Shown: positions 53,199 to 63,162 of the stretch, piece by piece | Layout: each line of letters begins with the position of its first letter | How positions within the stretch are numbered: position 1 is the first letter of the stretch | Assembly (NCBI RefSeq): GCF_009729075.1 | Contig: NZ_VTGY01000001.1 | Span: 62,001 to 126,000, forward strand | Length of the DNA: 64,000 nucleotides | Source: Mycolicibacterium sp. CBMA 226 | GTDB taxonomy: Bacteria; Actinomycetota; Actinomycetes; Mycobacteriales; Mycobacteriaceae | Direction: 5' to 3' | The notes under the pieces: model-generated | Database searches by the model: none | What the model was told of the DNA's origin: nothing | The model's input: the letters and a program-made list of their open reading frames with translations, nothing else | Translations under genes and position numbers: made by a program

Positions 53199-53309
53199 AT
53201 GGACCCGAATCCAGACTACGACGCCAGCGACGAGATTGAGTATTTCATGACGTGGCTGCCCTGGGCGCTGCGCGGCGTGTATCCACCGCCCGCGTACCCT
53301 CCTGTGTAA
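53199..53309 (+). CDS. 36-residue ORF with good ribosome binding site
   Basis: ATG eight bases after GGAGG; the product (MDPNPDYDASDEIEYFMTWL, then PWALRGVYPPPAYPPV) is acidic, then hydrophobic and Pro-rich. No family is recognised. The strong ribosome binding site is the only support besides sequence composition. It may be a small secreted or membrane-associated peptide. Confidence 0.35.
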   Translation: MDPNPDYDASDEIEYFMTWLPWALRGVYPPPAYPPV

Positions 53310-53455
53310 ATCGCCGCAGTGGTCCCGCCGAAACGCGTAGAGGGTGGGGCCCGCCGTCGAGTTATTCCGGCGCTCCACAACCGCTGAGGCCACGGGTATG
53401 TCGTGGCCGGCTGAGTCGGCTCGCGCCGACGGCGGCGCTCCCCTGATGTGATCTG

Positions 53456-53695
53456 TTGGAAGCGCAGTTCAGGGCATTGCTACATGACACCGACGGGGCG
53501 AATGCATTTGTGATTCGATTCGGAACTTCTTGCGACACTTACATGTACAGCGCGACCGAGGTGCGCACGGTCTGCCGGACCGAAGGACTGAGGATCGCGC
53601 TCGTTGACGACTCAGGTCACGGGTGTTTCGTCTGCAGATGGGCATCTGAAATGGTCTCGAGCGGTGGCCGATACGGGCCGGCCCGCGCTCGGTGA
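53456..53695 (+). CDS. Possible small hypothetical protein
   Basis: 79 residues, TTG start; contains four cysteines (CDTY, CRTE, CFVC). No ribosome binding site of note and no family recognised. Listed as a weak candidate. Confidence 0.25.
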   Translation: MEAQFRALLHDTDGANAFVIRFGTSCDTYMYSATEVRTVCRTEGLRIALVDDSGHGCFVCRWASEMVSSGGRYGPARAR

Positions 53696-53717
53696 CCCCG
53701 CGCCGAGACAAGCAAGG

Positions 53718-54239
53718 TCACAGTCGCTCGTCGACGGAGACACCGATACTGCGGAGTAGGGAGGATACTTTGCGGTCGAGCAGGACTCCGGTGGCAGTCA
53801 AGTCCGGGTGGTCGAGGCCGGCGAACACGGTCGAGGGTTGGTCGATGCTGAATACCGCGTGACCCGCGCTGTCGCTGAACACCAAGACGCGCAGCGGGGC
53901 ATACAGCAACGCATTTGGCTCCTGCCGGAACATCGTTTCGGCGATGATGTGGTTGCCGAGCAGGTATTCGACGGCCTGGCCCGCGTGGCCGGCGAGTGCC
54001 AGCAGCGGTGTGGCATCGATGATTGCGTAGCGCATGAGGTCATGCGGCGCGTACGCGGCGACCTGTGCCTTCACATCGGCCCATGACCCGCCCGAGTTAA
54101 TGATGCCCAGATACGGACTGGGATCGAATGCGGGTGCTGCGTTTTCGAACGCCGTTCGGAATTCGTCGAACGGGATGCCGGTGTTGAAGTTGAGCCGGGT
54201 CATCGTGTGCTCGAACGTGCTGACGGTGACGACGGGCAT
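53718..54239 (-). CDS. DUF302-type protein
   Basis: 173 residues from ATG 54239, chosen for AAGGAG seven bases before; a start at 54278 that overlaps the fprB stop (ATGATG) is the alternative. The fold is suggested by FEHTMTRLNFNTGIPFDEFRTAFENAAP and LIAPLR-like AEYLLGNHIIAETMFRQEPNALLYAPLRVLVFSD, with FSIDQPSTVFAGLDHP. DUF302 proteins bind metals or tetrapyrroles in some cases. It belongs to the leftward operon with fprB, suggesting a redox link. Confidence 0.7.
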   Translation of the reverse strand: MPVVTVSTFEHTMTRLNFNTGIPFDEFRTAFENAAPAFDPSPYLGIINSGGSWADVKAQVAAYAPHDLMRYAIIDATPLLALAGHAGQAVEYLLGNHIIAETMFRQEPNALLYAPLRVLVFSDSAGHAVFSIDQPSTVFAGLDHPDLTATGVLLDRKVSSLLRSIGVSVDERL

Positions 54240-54274
54240 CTGCCGCTCCTTGTCGTGGTGAGACTTCGATGCCA

Positions 54275-55858
54275 TCATCGGCGCGCCGCGGTCAACATGT
54301 CTGCTATCTCGACGAACTTCACCCGGGGCCGGTGTTGTTCGGCTCCGTAGGCGCGCTCGGCGGCGTCGATGGCTCGCCAGCCTGCGCCGTTGACCGGCTG
54401 AGCCCCGCGGGCAGCGAGTAGCTCGGCCAGATCCGATCGGCCGAGATCATGGTCGAGTAGGCCTGCGTCGAAGTCGTCCCACACCTTGGCCACGGTCTGG
54501 CGGGCGCATTCGCGGTTGGTGCCGATCACGCCGTTGGCGCCCCGCTTGATCCACCCGGTTACGTACGTGCCGGGCACCACGCGCTCGCCATCGGTGACGC
54601 GACCGTCTGCGTTGGGGATGACGCCGGCGGCTCCGTCGAATGGCAGACCCGGAATGGTCTGGCCGAGGTAGCCGATGGATCGCAGGACCAGCCCCGTCAC
54701 GATGAATTCACCGTTCGAGACGTGCACGGCCTTGACCGTGCGGTCTCCGACGATTTCGGTTGGCGCCGTGTCGAATCGGAAGACGATCCGCTTATTCGAC
54801 GGGTCGGCGGCGCGGCCCTGAAGTTCGGTGAGGACGCGCAGTTTGGCCACGGTGTCAACGTCGTCATCCTTGATGGGCATCAGGTTCTGCGCTTCGACGA
54901 CGACGACGACGTCGACATTTGGCAGGTGGCTCAGTGCGAGCAGCTCGGCGGCAGAGCAGGCGGCGTGCCGTGCACCCCGGCGGCCGAGCAGTACGACTTC
55001 GCGAATCCGGCTGCGCGACAGTGCGTCAACGGCGTGGCCGGGTATGTCGGTGTCGTGGAATTGGGCAGGGGTCATGAGCAGGACACGTGCGACGTCGAGG
55101 GCGACGTTGCCGTTGCCGATGATGACGGCGCGCTCAGTACTGAGGTCGTACTGATCGGCGGCGCGGTCGGGGTGTCCGTTGTACCAGGCGACGAACTGGG
55201 ATGCCGGGTGGCTGCCGGCCAGGTCTTCGCCGGGGATGCCGAGATCGCGACTGCGGGAGGCGCCGACGGCGTAGATGACGGCGTGGTGGCTTTGTGCGAG
55301 CTCGTCATGTGTGATGTCGCGACCGATCTCGACATTGAGGTAGCAGCCGACCCTGTGATCGGTGAAGAGCGTGTCGAAGCTGCCGGTGATGGCCTTGGTT
55401 CGTTGATGGTCGGGTGCGACGCCGGCGCGGATCAGGCCGTATGGCGTTGGCAGCCGGTCGAACAGGTTGATCTGGACGCCGTCGACCCGCAGCAGATCGC
55501 TGGCGGCGTAGAGGCCGGCCGGTCCGGTTCCCACGATGGCGACCCGGAGAGCCCCGGGCCTGATGGGTGGGTGTACCGGTTCGGGTGTGGGATAGGCGAC
55601 CACCAAGGGATGCCGGGCGAAGTAGTCAGCATTGAGCCCGCGGAAGGCCCGCTGGTCGGGAGGGAGATCGTGTTCGGGGTAGATGGCGTCGACCGGACAT
55701 TCCTCCATGCAGGCCCCGCAGTCGATGCAGGCATCGGGGTCGATGTAGAGCATGGGTGCGTTGCTGGCATCGGTGGGGTCCGGACGGATGCAGTCCACCG
55801 GGCACACCGCGACGCAACTGGCGTCCTTGCAGCAGTTCTGAGTGATGACGTGGGCCAT
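54275..55858 (-). CDS. fprB: FprB-type ferredoxin/NADP reductase fusion
   Basis: 527 residues. N-terminal two-cluster ferredoxin: CVAVCPVDCIRP and CIDCGACMEECPVDAI (residues ~7-60). Then a glutathione-reductase-like flavoprotein starting at ALRVAIVGTGPAGLYAASDLL (FAD) with IIGNGNVALDVARVLL (NADP), and a late PGTYVTGWIKRGANGVIGTN. This is the FprB arrangement of mycobacteria, transferring electrons from NADPH to iron-sulfur or P450 partners. The gene lies in a leftward operon with DUF302, an Fe-S/SCP2 fusion and a hydrolase. Confidence 0.92.
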   Translation of the reverse strand: MAHVITQNCCKDASCVAVCPVDCIRPDPTDASNAPMLYIDPDACIDCGACMEECPVDAIYPEHDLPPDQRAFRGLNADYFARHPLVVAYPTPEPVHPPIRPGALRVAIVGTGPAGLYAASDLLRVDGVQINLFDRLPTPYGLIRAGVAPDHQRTKAITGSFDTLFTDHRVGCYLNVEIGRDITHDELAQSHHAVIYAVGASRSRDLGIPGEDLAGSHPASQFVAWYNGHPDRAADQYDLSTERAVIIGNGNVALDVARVLLMTPAQFHDTDIPGHAVDALSRSRIREVVLLGRRGARHAACSAAELLALSHLPNVDVVVVVEAQNLMPIKDDDVDTVAKLRVLTELQGRAADPSNKRIVFRFDTAPTEIVGDRTVKAVHVSNGEFIVTGLVLRSIGYLGQTIPGLPFDGAAGVIPNADGRVTDGERVVPGTYVTGWIKRGANGVIGTNRECARQTVAKVWDDFDAGLLDHDLGRSDLAELLAARGAQPVNGAGWRAIDAAERAYGAEQHRPRVKFVEIADMLTAARR

Positions 55859-55879
55859 GGCGGGGCTAGATTCGTCCGG

Positions 55880-57226
55880 TCATGATGGGAAGCAACGGCT
55901 GAAGGCGAGCAGCAGCTTTGGTGATCCGCGCAGCTTGATGCGCAGTCTGAGTAATGCCCATGCCAACGACGCCTGTCCGTTGAGGAATCGGATCCAGGTG
56001 GTCGAGTCGGCGGTCACCCGTAGGTCGGCCGACCCGTGGTGCCCGTCGGTGACGGTGAGCTGTCGGTCATGAATGACGATGGTGACGTTGCGCGGCTCGG
56101 CGCCGGTGAAGGTGAAGTGGTAGGTCGCCGACATGTCCTTCGCCTGTTCGCGCTGGAAAATGACGAGGAGTCCCTCGACGAAGCCGGCGATGCTGTTGGC
56201 GCGCAAGCTCTGTCCGACCTGCTTGATCCGCTTGTGTGGGAACCGTTTGGCGACGTAGCTTTCCGCATCCGAGCCCGGTACGACGTAGATGGTCTCCTCT
56301 TTCAGCTGAAGGGGACGGACGACTTCGGCGAGGTGGGTTTTCCGGTCGTCGAGCCAGGGCCTGATGACGTCTTCGCCGGCTGGGCAGACCGACATGCAAT
56401 ATGCCGCTTTGTAGTTGGCGCCGAATGACAGGCTCTGCCAGACCGACGCGGTCTCGTTGTCGGGGACCTTGGTGCGGTAATCGGTGGCGTTCTTGCTGTC
56501 GGCGACCTGGCCGACCCAGTCGCCGAAGCCGCCCATGAATTCGCGGTAGTTGTGGGTGTAGCAGGCCGAGAAGTCGAAGTGGCCGTCCGAGGCGATGGCG
56601 CCGGTCGGGCATGCGGCGACGCACAGTTTGCAGTCGAGGCACGGGTTGAAGGCGATCGGTTGGGAGTCGTCGTTCACCTCGGCGTCGATCAGCACGGTGC
56701 CCAGCAGGATGAAGTTGCCGAACTTGGGGTGAATGACGTTGCGGTGCAGGCCCATATGCCCGAGGCCGGCGGCGACGGCGACCGGTTTGTGGCTGACGAC
56801 CCACGTCTTGCGCGGGAAGTTGTCCATCTCCATCGGGAAGCCCATTGCCGGGTTGATCGCCCGGACACCCTGCGCCTCCAATTCGGCCACCACAGCGCGA
56901 CCGACTTCATCGGAGTGGTCGCCGGTGTGGTGGAACTCGAGATTGGCCACCGACCGCGCCGGTGTCCGGATGTTCTCCCGGTTCATCTTGCACACGAAGC
57001 TGATCAGTGTCCGCACGCGCGGCATCACGGCGGTCAGCTCGGCCCGCTGGTCGGCGATCTCGGGCCGGTCGATGGCGACGAACCCGACGTCATCGGCGCC
57101 GGCGTCGAGGCAGAGTTGGCGCAACCAGGTGGCGTCCAGCGCCGGTGTCGGCGGGGGTTGGGTGTCGCGGCTTTCGCGGACCAGGGCGACGGTCGGATGG
57201 TTGTCGATCTTGCTCGGCTTAGACAT
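55880..57226 (-). CDS. 4Fe-4S protein (QueG/reductive-dehalogenase-like) with C-terminal SCP2 domain
   Basis: 448 residues from ATG 57226. An N-terminal domain of about 190 residues is of the epoxyqueuosine reductase/reductive-dehalogenase type (AAGLGHMGLHRNVIHPKFGNFILLGTVL). Two clusters follow: CLDCKLCVAACP at residues 196-207 and CMSVCP about residue 280. The last 100 residues (YHFTFTGAEPRNVTIVIHDRQL, HHGSADLRVTADSTTWIRFLNGQ) form an SCP2 sterol-carrier domain. SCP2 binds lipids, so the substrate may be lipid-like. Its GTG/ATG region overlaps the hydrolase end by eight bases. Confidence 0.82.
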   Translation of the reverse strand: MSKPSKIDNHPTVALVRESRDTQPPPTPALDATWLRQLCLDAGADDVGFVAIDRPEIADQRAELTAVMPRVRTLISFVCKMNRENIRTPARSVANLEFHHTGDHSDEVGRAVVAELEAQGVRAINPAMGFPMEMDNFPRKTWVVSHKPVAVAAGLGHMGLHRNVIHPKFGNFILLGTVLIDAEVNDDSQPIAFNPCLDCKLCVAACPTGAIASDGHFDFSACYTHNYREFMGGFGDWVGQVADSKNATDYRTKVPDNETASVWQSLSFGANYKAAYCMSVCPAGEDVIRPWLDDRKTHLAEVVRPLQLKEETIYVVPGSDAESYVAKRFPHKRIKQVGQSLRANSIAGFVEGLLVIFQREQAKDMSATYHFTFTGAEPRNVTIVIHDRQLTVTDGHHGSADLRVTADSTTWIRFLNGQASLAWALLRLRIKLRGSPKLLLAFSRCFPS

Positions 57227-58148
57227 CGGACCCGTTTCGTTGTGACGACCCAACTGGTTTGGGATCGGTGGACAGTGTGTCGAGGATGAGGCGTGCCACG
57301 AGAGCGGGCTGCTCCAGGGCCGAGAAGTGGCCGGTGCGCGGCAGATTCACCCGGTGAACGCTGCGCAGTGCGCTTTCCACTCGGTCGCGTTCGGCGGGGC
57401 GGGACCAGTCCCGATCGCTGTAGACCAATGTCACCGGTGCGCTCACCTCGGGGTAGCGGGCCCGGGCCTCGATGAATCCGCCCAGGCTGCGGTAGATGCC
57501 GCGGGCAACCCGCGAATAGCCCTGCCGCCGTCCACTTCTCAGTAACTCGTCCAACAGCTCGGCCGGGAGTGCGGTGTTGTCGAACAAACCGCCGTGCAGC
57601 ACCGCGCGCATGACGGGACGGGGCTCGATGCCCGCGAGCAAGGGGCCGATCACCGGTAGCCGCACCCCGGAGATGATCACCCGGGCCAGCAGGTTTCCAC
57701 GTTCCAGGCCGGACGGGTAGTCATACGGATTGAGCGCCACGACATGACGTACCCGCTCCGCGAGATCGACCGCTGCCAACAACGCGAGGGCGCCGCCGAG
57801 CGATTCCCCTGCCAGGGTCACCGATTTCAGATCCAGCGCGTTGACGAATTCGACCACAGCTGAGCGCATCTCGGGCTCTTCGTACTCGCGGCCCGGGACG
57901 ATGTCCGACCAGCCCATGCCGGGCAAGTCGACCGCGTAGACGGTGAACTGGTCCCACAGCAGCGGGATCACGCGCTGGAAATAGTCCAACTGGGTGCGCA
58001 CCGTGTGGATCAGCACCAGGGGAGGCCCGACTCCGGTGGTGTAGTAACGCAGTCGAGAACCATCGCCGCGGACGAAGTACCGCACTTCGCCGCGGCCGCC
58101 CGTCCACGTCTGCGTGTAGTCCGAATCGGGCAACTCGACAGCTGTCAT
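57219..58148 (-). CDS. Alpha/beta hydrolase
   Basis: 309 residues. Catalytic triad: Ser in GESLGGALALLAAVD, Asp in VYSDRDWSRP and His in RTGHFSALEQP. The oxyanion region is PPLVLIHTVRTQLDYFQRVIP. It probably cleaves an ester or C-C bond; the substrate cannot be stated. It heads the leftward operon (hydrolase, Fe-S/SCP2 protein, fprB, DUF302) and faces the HxlR regulator across 120 bases. Confidence 0.88.
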   Translation of the reverse strand: MTAVELPDSDYTQTWTGGRGEVRYFVRGDGSRLRYYTTGVGPPLVLIHTVRTQLDYFQRVIPLLWDQFTVYAVDLPGMGWSDIVPGREYEEPEMRSAVVEFVNALDLKSVTLAGESLGGALALLAAVDLAERVRHVVALNPYDYPSGLERGNLLARVIISGVRLPVIGPLLAGIEPRPVMRAVLHGGLFDNTALPAELLDELLRSGRRQGYSRVARGIYRSLGGFIEARARYPEVSAPVTLVYSDRDWSRPAERDRVESALRSVHRVNLPRTGHFSALEQPALVARLILDTLSTDPKPVGSSQRNGSDV

Positions 58149-58274
58149 GAGAATCGTCTCCCGCCTTGGTTTCTACGATCATGCGCTGTCATAGACAAGA
58201 AAATCAAGCGATAGGATGAAAAGTGTGTCTCCGCGCAACTGGGAATAGAACCCACGATCCTTTAGATTCAGGTG

Positions 58275-58919
58275 ATGGCTGTGCACAAGACCTATAGCCA
58301 GAACTGTCCGGTGGCTTTGGGGATGGACGTTCTGGGTGAACGCTGGACCATGCTGATCCTGCGTGAGTTGTTCGGCGGGCCGCGCCGTTACAGTGACCTA
58401 CGTGCCGAGCTACCCGGTATCGCGACCAATCTGCTTGCCGACCGCTTGCGGTCGTTGGAGCTGGACGGGCTCGTCAGACGGACTGACCTGCCCCCGCCGA
58501 TTGCGCGCACCGTCTACGAACTCAGCGACACGGGCTGGCGGAAGGTCGCCCCAGTCCTACGGGCTGTCGCCATTTTCGGGATCGATCGGATCGATGCCGA
58601 CGATCTCGCCGAAAGGCCGCTGACCGGGTTCCTCGCCGGCCTGGTTGCCGGCTTCGACTCCGCCGGCGCCGGTGATGTGGCGGCCACCTACCGCGTCGAA
58701 GTCAACGGGCGCATCTTCGAGCTCTCGGTGGACCACGGTGAACTCGCGCCACCACGTGATGCGCCCGCCGTCGTCATGCAGGCGACGGCGGACGATTTGA
58801 TCGCGATCCGGGCGGCACCGACAGCAACGCGGCGGAAAGCTGCGCTCCGGCGCCTCAAATTCGACGGCGACCCCACCGCGGTGGCTGAGATGCGCCGGAT
58901 CTTCCACCTCGCGGCGTGA
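58275..58919 (+). CDS. HxlR-family regulator with SCP2-like C-terminus
   Basis: 214 residues from ATG 58275. N-terminal winged HTH: YSQNCPVALGMDVLGERWTMLILRELFGGPRRYSDLRAELPGIATNLLADRLRSLELDGLV, the HxlR pattern with the first conserved Cys. The C-terminal 110 residues (ATYRVEVNGRIFELSVDHGELAPP ... AVVMQATADDLIAIRAA) resemble an SCP2-type lipid-binding fold. It is divergent from the hydrolase/Fe-S/fprB operon and likely regulates it in response to a lipid ligand. Confidence 0.86.
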   Translation: MAVHKTYSQNCPVALGMDVLGERWTMLILRELFGGPRRYSDLRAELPGIATNLLADRLRSLELDGLVRRTDLPPPIARTVYELSDTGWRKVAPVLRAVAIFGIDRIDADDLAERPLTGFLAGLVAGFDSAGAGDVAATYRVEVNGRIFELSVDHGELAPPRDAPAVVMQATADDLIAIRAAPTATRRKAALRRLKFDGDPTAVAEMRRIFHLAA

Positions 58920-58982
58920 TCACGCCGGAGTGATCAGCTGCCTGTCAATCTTCATTGCATCTCGACATCACCCAAAGGGCCC

Positions 58983-59771
58983 TTATCCGTATTCCCGGTA
59001 TTGGCTGGGTGTGATTCCCACCCGGTCTTTGAAAGTGGTGGCGAAATGGCTTGGTGTCGAGAATCCAACGGCTGCAATGATTTCGGTGATCGTCAGGGGC
59101 GTGGTGGTCAGTAGTTTTTTGGCTCGCGAAATGCGTTGAGTGATGACGTATTGGTGTGGGGTGGTGTGGAAAGCATCGTTGAAAGCTGTGCTGAATCGGT
59201 TGACCGGCATATTGACGAGCTGGGCCAGCGCGTGAAGGTTGATCGCGGAGTCGAGGCTGTCGCGGAGGTATTCGCGCAGTGCGTTGACCGCAGCCTGGTC
59301 CAATTGCGAAGGGGAGTCCATGATTTGGACGGCAGGGGCGGCGCAATATTGATCCCGCAGGTGTAACCGCACAGTCTCAGTCAATGATTGGTGCAACAAC
59401 CGCGCAGCCGCATCGGTCCGACCACTTACGTCGTGGATGCGCTGTACGAGCGCATAAAGGAGTGGATCAGGCCCAACGGTCGGCTGCAAAGGGTAGGGCC
59501 CCAAAGCCGACGTCGGAACGGTCAATTGGCAGTAGTGCGCTTCGGAATATCCGCGGGCCAGTGCGGCGCCGCGGTGTTCGGCAGGCAAAACCCATGTGCT
59601 TCCCGCGGTCGGTGTCTCGACGCGGCGCCCACCCATGTCCTCGACTTCATACTCCTTGGCGAGCACGCGCCCATGGCGGTACACCATGATGACGTGATGC
59701 GGCTGATGAAATTCGCAGTCAGCTGATCCGCTCAGATGCTGACTGACAAACGCGAATTCAACACTCGCCAC
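58983..59771 (-). CDS. AraC-family regulator
   Basis: 262 residues, GTG start. The N-terminal sensor domain is cupin-like (FHQPHHVIMVYRHGRVLAKEYEV, GSTWVLPAEHRG). The C-terminus has two HTHs: INLHALAQLVNMPVNRFSTAFNDAFHTTPHQYVITQRISRAKKLL and LTITEIIAAVGFSTPSHFATTFKDRVGITPSQYR. It is divergent from an alcohol dehydrogenase, which it probably activates. Confidence 0.9.
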   Translation of the reverse strand: MASVEFAFVSQHLSGSADCEFHQPHHVIMVYRHGRVLAKEYEVEDMGGRRVETPTAGSTWVLPAEHRGAALARGYSEAHYCQLTVPTSALGPYPLQPTVGPDPLLYALVQRIHDVSGRTDAAARLLHQSLTETVRLHLRDQYCAAPAVQIMDSPSQLDQAAVNALREYLRDSLDSAINLHALAQLVNMPVNRFSTAFNDAFHTTPHQYVITQRISRAKKLLTTTPLTITEIIAAVGFSTPSHFATTFKDRVGITPSQYREYG

Positions 59772-60147
59772 GGATCAAGCCTCTCAGACCCACGGGTATC
59801 GCGATAGTACGAACTTCGCGAGCGTGGATTAGCTGTCGATCTGGGCAACAGTCCGCCGATGCCCAAGAACAGCCAACCTAACGTCGCGTCGACCAGTAGG
59901 TCAAAACCTCGTCTTCGCGGGCACTGTGCGCCTCCGGCGGTGAGTGGACCGGCCGCGGTGTCGGCCGTGGTATTCCGCAACCCGGTGAGAATTCGAAGGT
60001 GGTGCCTGCGGCGATCCACATAGCTTCTCAGCGTCACGGTCCTGCGGTGCACTGTGTGGCCCCGACGTGAGGGTTGCCGGTACCACCAGCGCTGACCAGC
60101 GGTGACGTGTCCAGTCAGTTTGAATTCGCGAAGTTGAGGAGCATGCA
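59772..60147. promoter_or_regulatory. Divergent region between araC-type and adh genes
   Basis: 376 bases with no gene. It probably contains both promoters. GAGG before TTG 60148 is the ribosome binding site of the dehydrogenase. Confidence 0.35.
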
Positions 60148-61170
60148 TTGAAGGCTGTCGTGATGACCGGTGCGAACCAGCCATGGGAAGTTCGAGAAGT
60201 TCCGACACCGGAAGCCGAACCGGGCCAGGTTCTGGTGAAGGTACACGCGTCGGGGATGTGTTTCACCGACGCATGGGCCACCCAAGGCTTCGGTGGCGAT
60301 ATCTACCCGCAGACGCCAGGGCACGAAATTGTCGGCGAAGTCGTTGCGGTGGGCGCCGGCGTGCGAACACGGCAGATCGGCGACCGTGTCGGTGCCACCT
60401 GGGTTCAGTCCGCGTGCGGCCGCTGCGAATATTGCCTCGAATGTCGGCCGTTGACCGGACAGACTGCGATGAACTGTGTAGCTCCGCGTACCTCGGGCTT
60501 TTCCGCTCAGGGCGGTCACGCTGAATACGTCGCGCTTTCTGCCGAGGGAACGGTGCTGTTGCCTGACGCGCTGTCGTACGAAGCCGCGGCACCGATGATG
60601 TGCGCCGGCTACACGACATGGAGCGGGTTGCGCGACGCCGCGCCGCAACCGCATGAACGCATCGCAGTGGTCGGCATTGGGGGCCTGGGACATGTTGCGC
60701 TGCAGCTAGCTAAGGCCAGCGGGTTCGAAACCATCGCTGTCACACATTCTTCCGATAAGCACGATCTGGCCGTGCAGCTCGGTGCCGATGGTGTCGTGGC
60801 GAACGGAACAGAGCTGCGTGCCCTGGGCGGTGCGGACGTCTTGTTGGTCACGACCAATTCCTTTGCCGCTGCCCAAGATGCGATGACGGGCCTGCGGGTA
60901 GACGGGCGGGTCGTGCTGAGTGGGTTGGATTTCAATCATCCGTTCAGCATCTCTTCGGAGGGCGTGCCCTTCCACATGATGCGACAGCGAGTCATCGGGT
61001 CTACTCATGGTGGTTTGCACATGCTCATCGAAGTCCTGAAACTCGCCGCGACCGGCAAAGTCAAACCCATCGTGGAGACCTTCACTCTCGATGAAGCGAC
61101 ACACGCATACGACCGTCTGGTCTCGGGTGGCATGCGCTTTCGCGGCGTATTCACACCCACACGGAGCTGA
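60148..61170 (+). CDS. Zinc-dependent alcohol dehydrogenase
   Basis: 340 residues, TTG start with GAGG before it. Zinc ligands: Cys in SGMCFTDAW, His in PGHEIVGEV and a structural cluster CGRCEYCLECRP-x-C. Cofactor fold: VVGIGGLGHVALQLAKASG. A medium-chain dehydrogenase acting on a primary or secondary alcohol. Single gene, divergent from the AraC regulator. Confidence 0.9.
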   Translation: MKAVVMTGANQPWEVREVPTPEAEPGQVLVKVHASGMCFTDAWATQGFGGDIYPQTPGHEIVGEVVAVGAGVRTRQIGDRVGATWVQSACGRCEYCLECRPLTGQTAMNCVAPRTSGFSAQGGHAEYVALSAEGTVLLPDALSYEAAAPMMCAGYTTWSGLRDAAPQPHERIAVVGIGGLGHVALQLAKASGFETIAVTHSSDKHDLAVQLGADGVVANGTELRALGGADVLLVTTNSFAAAQDAMTGLRVDGRVVLSGLDFNHPFSISSEGVPFHMMRQRVIGSTHGGLHMLIEVLKLAATGKVKPIVETFTLDEATHAYDRLVSGGMRFRGVFTPTRS

Positions 61171-61224
61171 CTGGGCTCGAGGGTGTCGGTTGGAGCGTCA
61201 GCACGGCGCGGGCGTCGGTCCCAG

Positions 61225-62316
<1,092 letters not shown>

Positions 62317-62669
62317 CGAGGCACGATCTTACTGGATAGCTGCACTATTTGAACTCGCTGAACAAGGGCGAATCTACAGTGGACGGCTCTCTGAGCGAAC
62401 ATTCAGTATGGCCGGGTGGTCATGGTCCACGGGTGCCGGCACGCTCATTCGCAGGCGGACTGTGCCGAAGATTCGGGCAGCATCGCCGGGCAGCGAGTCC
62501 GCTCCGGCCTCGGGGGCAATCCGTCACTGCCATCAATCGGATGGCGATCCCGGGTCGCTTTCGCGTCGTGCTGGACCGACACACTTTGCCACTGATTTGT
62601 CAGCAGTAATTGACCGTTGAATCAACTATCTACCCACAAATTGTGGTTCAAATACTCCGATGGCATCAT
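62317..62669. other. Intergenic region, nothing recognised
   Basis: About 350 bases between a cyclase start and the end of a secreted protein gene on the same strand. Possible cyclase promoter at the left. No gene or repeat was recognised. Confidence 0.35.
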
Positions 62670-62987
62670 TCATCGATTGCACATGAGATCAACGTACGCA
62701 GTCTTATAACGAACGAGATTGCCGACGTTCCCAGTCGGGCCTCGCTGTATCCAGGAGTGCTTGACAGCAGTGCCCTCCCGCACCGCGATGACCGTACATT
62801 CCTCGATGGGTGCGTTACCGACCTTGTTGAGTATCGGTCGAAGTCCTTGTGCTTCCAGATCACTGATCGTGGCCTGGGCCGATTTCTGTACATCGGGGGC
62901 AGCCAGCGCCGGACCTGCCGAGCCCAGACTCAACACGATCGCTACAGACGCAACCACGAGGCTCTTGGTAATACCGCTGCCTGACAA
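62670..62987 (-). CDS. Small secreted hypothetical protein
   Basis: 105 residues from TTG 62987, selected because AAAGGA lies seven bases before it and a clear signal peptide then starts at residue 1 (TKSLVVASVAIVLSLGSAGPALA, cleavage about residue 29). Mature part: two cysteines (ECTVIAVREG and LMCNR) and a KVGNAPIEEC motif. It resembles small exported mycobacterial proteins of unknown role. Confidence 0.65.
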   Translation of the reverse strand: MSGSGITKSLVVASVAIVLSLGSAGPALAAPDVQKSAQATISDLEAQGLRPILNKVGNAPIEECTVIAVREGTAVKHSWIQRGPTGNVGNLVRYKTAYVDLMCNR

Positions 62988-63162
62988 TTCAATTTCCTTT
63001 CCAGCATTCGAGACCATTATCTGCGTTGTCTCAAATTCAATGCTAGCCAGGATCGATCGCGCGTCGAGATACTCATATGCGACGCATAAGGATCGTCATG
63101 TCAATTTCATAAATGATCCGTAGTCGTTTCAGGCATTGCTAGCCGACGATCACGACATCAGG

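Noticed and set aside
54722..55885. 387-codon plus-strand frame opposite fprB
   Set aside because: Antisense to a gene with intact ferredoxin and flavin motifs; long shadows are normal at this GC content.
58230..58275. tRNA-like T-arm on the minus strand (TGGGTTCTATTCCCA)
   Set aside because: Only a 3'-half-like segment is present; the T-loop is not canonical and the region where the D-arm should be is the HxlR coding sequence.
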